A stretch of 64,000 nucleotides of DNA from Gordonia phthalatica (GTDB taxonomy: Bacteria > Actinomycetota > Actinomycetes > Mycobacteriales > Mycobacteriaceae), in NCBI RefSeq assembly GCF_001305675.1, contig NZ_CP011853.1:124001-188000 (forward strand). Direction: 5' to 3'. Of the stretch, positions 43,984 to 52,312 are shown one piece after another. Numbering within the stretch: position 1 is the stretch's first letter; every line of letters starts with the position of its first letter. A program made the translations under genes and the position numbers. The notes beneath the pieces were generated by a model. It was not told the origin of the DNA. It saw only the letters and a list, made by a program, of their open reading frames with translations, and ran no database searches.

Positions 43984-44734
43984 ATGAGAGTGGATCCGGC
44001 GGTGTTGCTCGAGTATCGAGATGCTGTGGACTCGGTCGCCGGACGCCTCGCCCACGAGGACTCACCGGACCGCGCGGCGCGACTCCTGTCAGATCTCGTC
44101 GCGGGGGAGCCGGCGATCGTGCAGGTGCTGGCGTGTCACCCGGAGGGGTACGACGGAGCGGTGCGGAGCCTGAGCGGCGAAGCGGCTGCGTATACGCCCA
44201 GTACACGCAGTTCAGCGAGTGATCTGCCGAGCTTGATCCGCGTTCTGTTGCTGCATCAGGTGGACGTCGCGTGGTGGGGCGAGAGGCCCGAGTACGAGAC
44301 GTCGCGAGACGTGATGGAAGCGGTCGACCTCGAAGATCTGGACGCCCTGAGAGCGGCGGGATCGCTGCGATTCCGGTACCGGCGGCAAGCGACCACGGCG
44401 GCGCATCGTGTGGTGCGTGGAGTCGCCCGGCGCCTGCCGATCGTCACGGGCCCGCCCGGGGCGGGGATGCGCTATCCCCGTGCGCGGAAAGAAGTCGTCG
44501 AACTCCTCAACGAGATCGCGGACGACTATCAGAATTCTTGCGGAGGCCCCAATACGTCTGGGGGTAGGGCCGGTGTCTGGGTGAACAGTGCCGTCCGCAG
44601 TGTCTCCCATCAGAATCACCTCCGAGATCTCGGCTACTCGGCCATGCGGCCGAGTTCTCACTGCATCGGTTACGGGGCCGATGTCGCAGTCCGCTGGTTG
44701 GAGCGCGTCGGCACCGACGGTCTCCTCAAGGAGG
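43984..44734 (+). pseudogene. 5' part of an M15/DUF5715-like peptidase gene split by IS30
   Basis: GGAAGGG precedes the ATG at 43984. The visible 250 codons end in the zinc motif S-S-H-C-I-G-Y-G-A-D of the form SxHxxGxAxD, typical of M15 (VanY-like) peptidases and DUF5715 proteins, together with VNSAVRSVSHQNHLRDLGYS. At 44735 the IS30 element begins and the frame runs into IS sequence. Joined to 45853-45980 with one AGG removed, it gives a clean 292-codon protein whose end contains MNVIDEGAAWHVC, supplying the third zinc ligand (His of AWH). The intact enzyme would cut D-amino-acid peptides of the wall; as it stands it should be inactive. Confidence 0.85.
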
Positions 44735-44759
44735 GGCGGTGTCATACCGTCGTAGCAAC
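44735..44759 (+). repeat. IS30 left inverted repeat
   Basis: Starts GGCGGTGTCA and ends AGCAAC; it matches the reverse complement of 45825-45849 with 21 of 25 bases (mismatches fall in the middle). Confidence 0.85.
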
Positions 44760-44804
44760 ACTGCAGGCCACGAGGGGTTGCGGGTGACGCGGTAGGAGAG
44801 CCTG

Positions 44805-45842
44805 GTGGGGTTGGGGCGGATGATGCTGACGTCGGCGGATCGGACAGAGATCGCGGTCGGACGGCGGGCCGGGATGACGATTACAGCGATCGCCGAGCAG
44901 ATCGGGCGGGACAAGTCGGTGGTGTCGCGGGAGATCAAACGCAACGCCACCAAGACGGGCGCGTATCAGGTGGTGCACGCCGACACGCAGGCACGGGCGC
45001 GTCGGGCCCGTCCGCAGGTACGGGCGATCGATGCGGACTCGGTGCTCGCCGACCGGGTGCGGGCGGATCTGTCGAGATCGCGGACGCCGAGGCAGATCGC
45101 GGGACGGTTGAAACTCGAGGCCGAAGTACCCACAGTGTATCCCATGAAGGGTTCGCCGAGCGCGCAGGGGCGCCGTGTGTCGCATGAGTCGATCTATCGG
45201 TGGATTTATGCTCTGCCGAAGGGAGAGTTGGCTGCTCAGGGCATCCTGTTGCAGTCCAAGCGGACCACGCGTAAGCCGCGTAAGTCCGTTGGTGAGCGGT
45301 CGGCGCGGATTGTGGGCATGGTCAGCATCGATGACCGCCCCGAGACGGCGACCGATCGGCGAGTGCCGGGCTGGTGGGAAGGCGATCTGATCGTCGGGAA
45401 AGCTGGCCAGTCCGCCGCGGTGACCCTGGTCGAACGCACGAGCCGGTACACGCTCGTCCTGGGGCTGCCGGACGGGAAGAAGGCGCCCGGGGTCGCTGAT
45501 GTGCTGATCGATCACCTGCGGGGACTACCGGAGTTCATGCGACAGGGGCTGACGTGGGATCAAGGCACCGAGATGGCCGAGCATGCCAGCGTGACCGTTG
45601 CTGCCGAGTTGCCGATCTACTTCGCCCATCCGCGTTCGCCGTGGGAGCGGCCCACCAACGAGAACACCAACGGACTGATCCGTGAGTACCTGCCGAAGGG
45701 CACCGAGATCCCGTCCGACCAGCTGTACCTGGAAGCGATCTCCCGCGAACTGAACGAACGGCCACGCCAGTGCCTGGGCTTCTACACCCCGAGGGAGGTC
45801 TTCGAACAGTTACTGAAGGAGAACGTTGCTTCGACGAGTTGA
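44805..45842 (+). CDS. IS30-family transposase
   Basis: A 345-aa transposase: N-terminal HTH (ITAIAEQIGRDKSVVSREIKR) typical of IS30, then the DDE core with WWEGDLIVGK (first Asp), LTWDQGTEMAEH (second Asp) and NENTNGLIREYLPKG (Glu). All catalytic residues are present, so it is probably active. The stop codon lies within the right inverted repeat. The start is a GTG at 44805; an ATG at 44820 is also possible. Confidence 0.93.
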   Translation: MGLGRMMLTSADRTEIAVGRRAGMTITAIAEQIGRDKSVVSREIKRNATKTGAYQVVHADTQARARRARPQVRAIDADSVLADRVRADLSRSRTPRQIAGRLKLEAEVPTVYPMKGSPSAQGRRVSHESIYRWIYALPKGELAAQGILLQSKRTTRKPRKSVGERSARIVGMVSIDDRPETATDRRVPGWWEGDLIVGKAGQSAAVTLVERTSRYTLVLGLPDGKKAPGVADVLIDHLRGLPEFMRQGLTWDQGTEMAEHASVTVAAELPIYFAHPRSPWERPTNENTNGLIREYLPKGTEIPSDQLYLEAISRELNERPRQCLGFYTPREVFEQLLKENVASTS

Positions 45843-45849
45843 CACCGCC
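45825..45849 (-). repeat. IS30 right inverted repeat
   Basis: It reads GGCGGTGTCA inward on the minus strand and ends AGCAAC. The transposase stop (45840-45842) lies in it. Confidence 0.85.
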
Positions 45850-45980
45850 AGGTGCTCCTCGAGCGACGGGACCGCGGAGAGATGAATGTCATCGATGAGG
45901 GCGCCGCCTGGCACGTGTGCCCGGCGCCGCACACGGTCCCCGCCCTGAGAGCTGCTTTCGACGCGAGAACGGAGAACTGA
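45850..45980 (+). pseudogene. 3' part of the IS30-split M15/DUF5715-like gene
   Basis: After the AGG duplication, the frame from 45853 reads VLLERRDRGEMNVIDEGAAW then HVC and ends at a TGA at 45978-45980. It continues the upstream frame exactly (GAG then GTG) once the IS and one AGG are removed. The TWH/AWH histidine is the expected last zinc ligand of M15 enzymes. No ribosome site for independent translation. Confidence 0.85.
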
Positions 45981-45983
45981 AAC

Positions 45984-47542
45984 GTGTGTGGAATCGCACT
46001 GATCGTCGGTGACGGGGTCGAACCGCGTCATCTCGACCGTTGATGGCGGCCATCGGCGGCCGCGGCGAGGTGGACGAGCGCGCCGCGTTCCCCGGCGCGG
46101 TGGCAGGCACGCAACGGCTGCGGATCGTCGATCGGGACCGCGCGGTTCAACCGTGGCGGTCCGCGGACGGTTCCCTGGTCCTGTGCTTCAACGGGGAGAT
46201 CTTCAACCACGACGACCTGCGTGCGCAGCTCCGCGCGCTGGGTCATGAGTTCCGGTCGGAGTCCGATACGGAGGTGGTGCTCGAAGCATTCCGCGAATGG
46301 GGTCCGGAGGGGACCCGGAGGCTGCGAGGCGAGTTCGCCTTCGCGATCCTCGACCTGGAGACGCACGACGTCTACCTGTCCCGTGATCCGATCGGGGTGA
46401 AGCCGCTCTACTACGCATGGCGGCACGGCCGTTTCCACGTCGCCTCCGAAGTGAAAGCCCTCGTCGGTCTCGGCTCGCCGATCCACGAGGTGGCGCCCGG
46501 ACACCACGGATCCACCCGCGGCGAATCGGGACCCGTGCTCGTGCCGCACTTCGAGCTGTTCGACGCCCGCCGAGAGCTCGGCCTGATCGACTCCCCGGAG
46601 ACGGCGATCGAGCTGATCCGGTCGACCCTCGACGAGTCGATCAGGATCCGCATGGCGACTGATCTGCCGGTCGGCGTCGTGCTGTCGGGCGGCCTGGACA
46701 GCTCCCTGGTCCTGACGAAGGTTCATGAGCAGCATCCGGACTGTGTCGCATTCACCATCGGGACGCCGGGCAGTGAGGACCTGCAGTACGCCCGCCGGCT
46801 CACGGCCGAACTCGGAGTCCGCCACGAGGTGATCACCATGCACCCCGGTCAGATCGGGCTGCGGGAGATCCGCCGAGCGATCCGCATGGGCGAGTTGACT
46901 GAGTACGGCGACGTCATCAACGCGATCGTGTCGATACCGCTGTTCGCCCGGGTGCAGGAGACGGGCATCAAGATCGTTCTCACCGGCGACGGATCGGACG
47001 AGCTCTTCGGCGGCTATCCGATGTACCACGAGATCGGCGAGGAGCAGGGCGACCGCTTGTTCGCGCACAAGCTGCTCAATCTCGGCCGCACCGAGCTGCA
47101 GCGGGTCGATCGATCCAGCATGGGGCAGGGCGTCGAGACCCGCGTGCCGTTCCTCGATCGGGAGATGATCGCGCTGGCCATGCGGATCCCGCTGTCGATG
47201 AAGACGGCCGGGGAGCAGGAGAAGTGGCTGGTGCGCGAGGCGTTCCGGGACATCCTCCCGGACTACATCGTGAGCAGGCCGAAGGCGGGGATGTCGTACT
47301 CCTCGGGCCTGCACGACCGCGCTCGACTGTTCAAGCCGCTGTTCCCTCGCCTGCACCGCCGGCTGTCGTACGACCTGCACGCGCCGATTCGACGGGACTT
47401 CGACACGGTGCTCAGCTCGGTGGGGAACGATCTGGACCTGGCGATGGCCGCCGGTGCGCTGCGCACGGACTACACCCCCGCCGAACGAGCTCGCGATCTG
47501 CTCGGGGCGGTGCGCTGGAACGTCCAGGCGGCGATCGGCTGA
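45984..47542 (+). pseudogene. asnB: Glutamine-hydrolysing asparagine synthetase with an N-terminal frameshift
   Basis: It begins GTG-TGT-GGA (M-C-G-I), placing the glutaminase nucleophile Cys at position 2, 3 bases after the M15-like gene. The frame ends at TGA 46041-46043 after 19 codons, and the normal sequence (MMAAIGGRGEVDERAAF on to GEIFNH) continues in another frame from 46040. One missing base there would restore a 519-aa AsnB. The synthetase half is intact: LSGGLDSSLV (ATP pyrophosphatase), GDGSDELFGGYPMY and VETRVPFLD. If real, the frameshift loses the Cys and so glutamine use. A start at 46040/46043 lacks a ribosome site. It could also be a sequencing error. Confidence 0.8.
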
Positions 47543-47552
47543 CGTCGGGGGC

Positions 47553-48349
47553 CTACGGCAGGATCGAGTCCACGTAGCCGCCGTCCACGCGGACGGCGCC
47601 ACCGGTCGTCGCCGAGGCGAGTGGCGAGCTGAGGTAGACCACCATGTTCGCGATCTCCTCCGGCTCGATCAGGCGCTGCAGCAGGGACTGCGGGCGGTGC
47701 AGGCGCATGAACTCGCGCTGGGCCTCCTCCCAGGGGAGTGCCGGGTCCACGAGCTGGTAGACGAAGTCTTCGACGCCCCGGTGTGCGTGGGCCCGGCCAG
47801 CACCGAGTTCACGGTGACCCCGGTTCCCGCGGCGGCCTTCGCGAAACCGCGCGTCACACCGAGCAGAGCGGTTTTCGAGACGCCGTAGTGGATCATCTCG
47901 GCGGGCGTCACGATCGACGAGTCGCTGCTGATCACCAGGATCCGACCCCACCCGTTCTCGATCATCGCAGGCATCAGCAGTCGGGTGAGACGTACCGCGG
48001 ACAGCACGTTCACGTCGAAGTAGCGGCGCCACTCGTCGTCGGAGATCTCCAGCGGCTCCGCCGCCCCGAAGATGCCGAGGTTGTTGACCAGGACGTCCAC
48101 CCGGCCCAACTGTCCGACGACGCTCTCGGCGCCCGCCTCGTCGGTCACGTCGGCCACCACCGGCACCAGCTCGGCGCTCGGGACCTGGGCGAGGATCTCG
48201 ACGATCGCGGCGTCGACCCGATCCCGGCTGCGACCGTTGACGCCGACGCGCGCCCCCGCGGCCGCGAGTCCGGTGGCGATGGCGAGGCCGATGCCCTGGG
48301 TGGATCCGGTGGTGACGAGGGCGGTGCGGCCGGAGAGGTCGATGTGCAT
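47553..48349 (-). pseudogene. SDR-family oxidoreductase with an apparent frameshift
   Basis: A short-chain dehydrogenase: TGSTQGIG at the NAD(P) site, VDVLVNNLG, catalytic S and YGVSK. After VTVNSVLAGPTHT the frame is lost; adding one base at the CCCC run at 47776-47779 continues it as GVEDFVYQLVDPALPWEEAQ and so on to GGAVRVDGGYVDSILP, for 265 aa, the normal length. The start is the ATG at 48349 after AAAGGC. It is convergent with asnB, 10 bases apart. The shift is either real or a homopolymer sequencing error; without the end, the enzyme would lack part of its substrate lid and C-terminal fold. Confidence 0.8.
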
Positions 48350-48457
48350 GGGACGCCTTTCGGTCGAACGGTGCTGACGGTCCGGGGCGGGTGGACCCAC
48401 CACGACCCTAACCGGGGACGGTCGTCGTCGAGGGTCGACCGCGGTCGGTTCCGTCGG

Positions 48458-48850
48458 TCAGTACGCGACGCGCGGATCGTTCGTGGAGACGATCTCGGCG
48501 CCCAACGGCACCAGCGAGATCGGGATCATCTTGAAGCTCGCGATGCCGAGCGGGATGCCGATGATCGTCAGGCACAGCGCGATCCCGGTGGTGAGATGGC
48601 CGATCGCCAACCAGATGCCGGCGACGATGATCCAGACGACGTTGCCGATGGTCGACGCCGCACCCGCCCGGGGATGGCGGACCACCGTGCGACCGAACGG
48701 CCACAGCGCGTAGTTCGCCATGCGGAACGACGCGATCCCGAACGGGATGGTGATGATCAGGAGGCAGCAGAGGATGCCCGCGACCACGTACCCGACGGCC
48801 ATCCAGAAGCCGCAGAGCACCAGCCACAGGATGTTGAGGATCGTCTTCAT
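48458..48850 (-). CDS. YccF domain membrane protein
   Basis: A 130-aa protein with two tandem YccF repeats: LWLVLCGFWMAVGYVVAGIL, then TIPFGIASFRMANYALWPFG, repeated as VWIIVAGIWLAIGHLTTGIA and IGIPLGIASFKMIPISLVPLG. The family (YccF) has four transmembrane segments and unknown function; the two internal repeats suggest a pseudosymmetric pore or lipid-facing pair. It is divergent from the small membrane gene at 48887. Confidence 0.88.
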   Translation of the reverse strand: MKTILNILWLVLCGFWMAVGYVVAGILCCLLIITIPFGIASFRMANYALWPFGRTVVRHPRAGAASTIGNVVWIIVAGIWLAIGHLTTGIALCLTIIGIPLGIASFKMIPISLVPLGAEIVSTNDPRVAY

Positions 48851-48873
48851 CGCTCCATTGTGCCCGCCTCGCA

Positions 48874-48879
48874 TAGGCT
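48874..48879 (+). promoter_or_regulatory. Probable -10 of a leaderless gene
   Basis: TAGGCT lies 7 bases before the ATG at 48887 and there is no Shine-Dalgarno; it fits an actinobacterial TAnnnT -10 with a leaderless transcript. Confidence 0.5.
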
Positions 48880-48886
48880 TTCGTCT

Positions 48887-49147
48887 ATGGGGAATGACCC
48901 GGAATCCGGGGGACCGAGCGCGGTGTGGTCGGCGGCGGCCGCCGTCGTGCTGACGGTGCGGGTCGTCGCCGTCATCGCGACGCCGATCCTCGTCTTCGCC
49001 TGGCTGGTGGCCGCGGTCCGCTCCGGCCTGCTCAACGGGTGGATGTGGTGGGCGGTCGGCGCGGCGCTGGCCCTGTTGATCAGCAGCTACCTGTACAGCT
49101 ACCTGCGCGTCCGGTATCCCAGTCGGAGCGAGCGCTGGGAGCCGTGA
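48887..49147 (+). CDS. Small two-helix membrane protein
   Basis: An 86-aa protein with two transmembrane helices (about residues 14-45 and 50-68), a short acidic N-terminus and a basic C-terminus (RVRYPSRSER). No family recognised. It appears to have a leaderless start. The next gene on the same strand starts 114 bases on. Confidence 0.65.
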   Translation: MGNDPESGGPSAVWSAAAAVVLTVRVVAVIATPILVFAWLVAAVRSGLLNGWMWWAVGAALALLISSYLYSYLRVRYPSRSERWEP

Positions 49148-49261
49148 AAGACCGTTGTCCGAGTTGGTCGACGGCACGCCGTTTGTCGGATTCGGCGCGT
49201 AGGGTGAGGCGCACGCGCGGCGACCGTCAGGGTGGCCGGATCACCCCGAGGACGGTGTCTG

Positions 49262-49771
49262 ATGACGTCACGAGCACGGCGACGTGCCACGGTGTCCATG
49301 CTGGTTTCGGCCGCCGCGGTCGGGCTGGTCTTCGGCAGCGCCCCGCAGGCAGCGGCCCAGCCGCCCACGCCGCATCGCGTCGACCAACTCGGCGACATCG
49401 TCTACGACCAGCTCTTCACCGTCGGCGTACAGGTGTACGAGCGGGTCGAGACGCGAAGGCAGACGGTGTACGCGCCGCAGCCGGTGACGAACTACATCCC
49501 GGTACTCCGGCGACTCCACTCCCCGCGAGAGGGGAAGCCGGGCTCGCTGCGATACGGCTTCCTCGGATCACCGCTGCCGGAGGCCTTCGCCACGCAGGGC
49601 ACGCTCGGGCGATCCTCGGCGAGACTCGGGACGGGCCACATCGTGACACTGAATCCACGCACCCTCGGCCCGAGCGATCACTATTCGCAGCTGTGCGTCA
49701 GCGATCCGCTGGACGGCCGCCGGATCGGGCCGCTGGCCGGAGGAAGCCTCGCGCTGTGGTGCCCGTCCTGA
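49262..49771 (+). CDS. Secreted protein of unknown function
   Basis: A 169-aa protein with a signal peptide (Arg-rich start, hydrophobic core, AAAQ cleavage at about residue 33). The mature part has TPHRVDQLGDIVYDQLFTVG, a run of Tyr/Gln/Val-rich sequence and two Cys near the end (LCVSD, ALWCPS) that could pair. No family recognised. GAGGA precedes the ATG at 49262. It is convergent with the LemA gene. Confidence 0.68.
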   Translation: MTSRARRRATVSMLVSAAAVGLVFGSAPQAAAQPPTPHRVDQLGDIVYDQLFTVGVQVYERVETRRQTVYAPQPVTNYIPVLRRLHSPREGKPGSLRYGFLGSPLPEAFATQGTLGRSSARLGTGHIVTLNPRTLGPSDHYSQLCVSDPLDGRRIGPLAGGSLALWCPS

Positions 49772-49781
49772 CGAGCGTCGG

Positions 49782-50345
49782 TCAGAACTGCACCTGCGGG
49801 GGCTGCTGCTGACCGGCCGGAGCCTGGTAGAACTCGCGGGTGCCGACGCTCGCCATGCCCTTGAAGAACATCCACGGGATGGTCTGCACCAGCTGGTTGA
49901 GGCGTGAGGTCGCGTCGTTGTAGTACTGGCGCGCGAACGGCAGCTTGTTCTCGGTGTCGGCCAACTCGGTCTGCAGCGACTGGAAGTTGGCCGACGCCTG
50001 CAGCTGCGGGTAGTTCTCCGCGACGGCGAACAGTCGCCCGAGAGCGCCGCTCATCTGCGCGTCCGCGGCTGCCTTCTGCGCCACCGACGGGGCGTGCGCC
50101 GCGTTCTGGACGGTCGCGCGCGCAGCGGTCACCGCCTCGAAGACGCCCGCCTCGTGAGCGGCGTACCCCTTCACGCTGTTGACGAGGTTCGGGATCAGGT
50201 CGGCGCGACGCGTCAACTGCACGTCGATGCCGCCGAGCGCCTCCTGCGCGACGATGTCCGCCTTGCGGAGCTTGTTGAAGCCGACCATGGCGAACACGGC
50301 CAGGAGGACGACGATCACGACGATGGCGATGATGGCCCAGATCAT
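49782..50345 (-). CDS. lemA: LemA family protein
   Basis: A 187-aa LemA protein: N-terminal transmembrane anchor (about 2-22), then the family helix bundle with GGIDVQLTRRADLIPNLVNSVKGYAAHE, and FQSLQTELADTENKLPFARQYYND, ending in a Pro/Gln-rich tail. LemA proteins are membrane-anchored coiled coils linked to envelope homeostasis. It lies 76 bases downstream of the DUF2207 gene on the same strand, the usual partner, so they are likely one operon. Confidence 0.92.
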   Translation of the reverse strand: MIWAIIAIVVIVVLLAVFAMVGFNKLRKADIVAQEALGGIDVQLTRRADLIPNLVNSVKGYAAHEAGVFEAVTAARATVQNAAHAPSVAQKAAADAQMSGALGRLFAVAENYPQLQASANFQSLQTELADTENKLPFARQYYNDATSRLNQLVQTIPWMFFKGMASVGTREFYQAPAGQQQPPQVQF

Positions 50346-50421
50346 GGGGTTTCCTTCTCTCGGGGGACTCGGTTGTCTCTCGGGGTACTGCTGCTGAAAT
50401 CTAGTCTCACCTCGAGCGCGC

Positions 50422-52179
50422 TCACCACGAGCCGCCGCCTCCACCGCTGAAGCTGCCGCCGAACCCACCGCCGCCGCTCGACGACGACTGCGACGCGCTG
50501 TACGCCGACAGCGAGGAGGACAGGCTCGACTCGAAGCTGTCGAGTCCGGACGTTCCGCCGCTCATCAGACCGTGAGCGCCGGCGCCGTAGTAGAGGCCGG
50601 GGAGCCAGACGGGGTCGGGCGGTTCCTGGCCGGTGGTGTACCGGTACTTGGCGGCCCATGCGTCAGCACAGTCGAACGCGATCGCGTACGGGATGAAGCT
50701 GGTGTACAGGTCTTCGCGGGCGGAGAAGTCGAGCCGGTCCTGGTTCGACGGCGTCGACAGGAGCCGCTCGAATCCGCCCGCCCGGGACCAGACCTGTCGG
50801 CCGAGGCGGGTGCGGCGGGTGCCGACGCCCGCGAGCAGCAGGCCGACGCCGCCGATCATGAACGCCGCGAACGGCAGGCCGACGATCGTGGGGACGAAGC
50901 CTAAGGCCATCAGGAGCGCGCCGATGACGAAGGCGACGCCGACGACAACCCGCCCGATGATCTCGAACGGACTGCGCCGGAGCACGCCGGTGGTCAGGGC
51001 CCACGACTTCGTCGTCTTGGTGAGTTGGTCGGTGGCACCCTTCAACTTCTCGCCCGCCTCCGTGGAGCCGTCCGCGGCGAAGGTGGCGCCCCGTGCGGTG
51101 AGGCCCAGGGCCGACATCACGACGGCCGACGGGCCGTCGAGCGCGGCGTACTCGGACGCCGACATCCGTGCGGTGATGGTCCAGTCGGTCGACGAGGCGC
51201 GCTCGAGGCCGATGTGGCCCTGCTCGGCGAGGTGGAAGAGCGTCGCGATGAGCGCCTTCTTCGGCATCGCCTCGTGGATGACGAAGTGCGTCGCCGCAGG
51301 CCCGAGGAACCGCTTCGGACTCTGCGGGTCGGCGGGCGGCTCGAACATCACCGGGAGCAGCGGGGTGTCTTCGCGGCTGCGCCTGGTCCAGAACAGGCCC
51401 GCTCCGAGGGTGAGCAGCGAGATGATCACCGCCGTGATCGGGACGGCGGGCGAGGAACCGAGCACCGGATCCATGCTGACGCCCCACGGTCGACGATCCT
51501 GCCCGGGACCGGCGAACGGCAGGCCGGCCTTCACCGCGACGCCGGTCGTCGGCGAGAGCGCGCCCGTGGTCACGGTGCGGGTGGACGCGTCGGGTTCGCC
51601 GACGGTGCACGGCGACCCGTCGTTCACGCGGCACTCGAACGACGTCGGTGCCGCCGGGAACCGGATGGTGCTGGTGCTCTTGAGGATCTGCATCTTCCAG
51701 CCGTTGGGGATTACGCGCCAGATGAAGGAGCCGGGATTGCCGTCGCGGATCGTGCCGTCGACGCGGTAGGAGATCCGGTAGGTGTGCGTGCCCGCGGAAA
51801 CGGTCGAATCGGGGTCCCCGATCTTCGCGACCTTGAATCGACCGCCCTGTTCCGAGGACATCTCGAACGGGACGGACTGGCCGTCCATGGTGACGCTGAT
51901 GTCCTGCGGCACATAGCGGACCTCGGCATCGGCGGCGTCGGCCACATCCCAGAACCGGAAGATGCCGTGCTTGTCCCAGCCGGGGAACTCGGTCGTCAGG
52001 GTCTCGGTCGCCGTCAGCCGACCGTTGTCGGCGAGGGTGAGATCGGCGGCGTAGTCGGTGATGACCACGGGGTCGACGCCCGCGTCGGTCGAACCCGATC
52101 CGGCGTTCGCGATCACGGGCCAGAGGAGGCCGACGGCGGTGACGAGCACGGCGATCAGCGTCAGCACGACACGTTTCAT
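50422..52179 (-). CDS. DUF2207 membrane protein, LemA partner
   Basis: A 585-aa protein: signal/transmembrane start, a large extracellular DUF2207 domain (about 38-240: ITDYAADLTLADNGRLTATE, FPGWDKHGIFRFWDV), further transmembrane helices at about 252-270 and two near 420-470, and a Gly/Ser-rich tail (SSSSGGGGFGGSFSGGGGGS). Such DUF2207-LemA pairs are common and act in the envelope, role uncertain. No ribosome site is obvious, but the ATG at 52179 fits the signal peptide. Confidence 0.88.
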   Translation of the reverse strand: MKRVVLTLIAVLVTAVGLLWPVIANAGSGSTDAGVDPVVITDYAADLTLADNGRLTATETLTTEFPGWDKHGIFRFWDVADAADAEVRYVPQDISVTMDGQSVPFEMSSEQGGRFKVAKIGDPDSTVSAGTHTYRISYRVDGTIRDGNPGSFIWRVIPNGWKMQILKSTSTIRFPAAPTSFECRVNDGSPCTVGEPDASTRTVTTGALSPTTGVAVKAGLPFAGPGQDRRPWGVSMDPVLGSSPAVPITAVIISLLTLGAGLFWTRRSREDTPLLPVMFEPPADPQSPKRFLGPAATHFVIHEAMPKKALIATLFHLAEQGHIGLERASSTDWTITARMSASEYAALDGPSAVVMSALGLTARGATFAADGSTEAGEKLKGATDQLTKTTKSWALTTGVLRRSPFEIIGRVVVGVAFVIGALLMALGFVPTIVGLPFAAFMIGGVGLLLAGVGTRRTRLGRQVWSRAGGFERLLSTPSNQDRLDFSAREDLYTSFIPYAIAFDCADAWAAKYRYTTGQEPPDPVWLPGLYYGAGAHGLMSGGTSGLDSFESSLSSSLSAYSASQSSSSGGGGFGGSFSGGGGGSW

Positions 52180-52257
52180 GCGGATGAGCGTAAACGGGTC
52201 GCGGCGAATCCGTCCTGTTCACGGTGTCGATTGAATGACAAGGTCCCGCACCGCGAC

Positions 52258-52292
52258 TCGAGCGGCTTCGGCAGGTCGCCGAAGCCGCTCGA
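52258..52292. terminator. Hairpin terminator
   Basis: TCGAGCGGCTTCGGC (52258-52272) pairs perfectly with GCCGAAGCCGCTCGA (52278-52292), with a 5-base loop. It lies 20 bases downstream of the catalase stop (minus strand). Confidence 0.8.
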
Positions 52293-52312
52293 TCGCCGGT
52301 GCGACGCTGCGC

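Larger units (their letters stand above)
44735..45849. mobile_element. IS30-family insertion sequence
   Basis: A 1115-bp element bounded by imperfect 25-bp inverted repeats and flanked by the 3-bp direct repeat AGG (44732-44734 and 45850-45852). It contains a single intact transposase gene. It inserted within the M15-like gene. The intact ends, open transposase frame and exact target duplication suggest a fairly recent insertion. Confidence 0.93.

Noticed and set aside
46038..46046. Programmed ribosomal frameshift in asnB
   Set aside because: CGT-TGA-TGG is not a slippery heptamer and no downstream structure is evident; AsnB is not known to use one.
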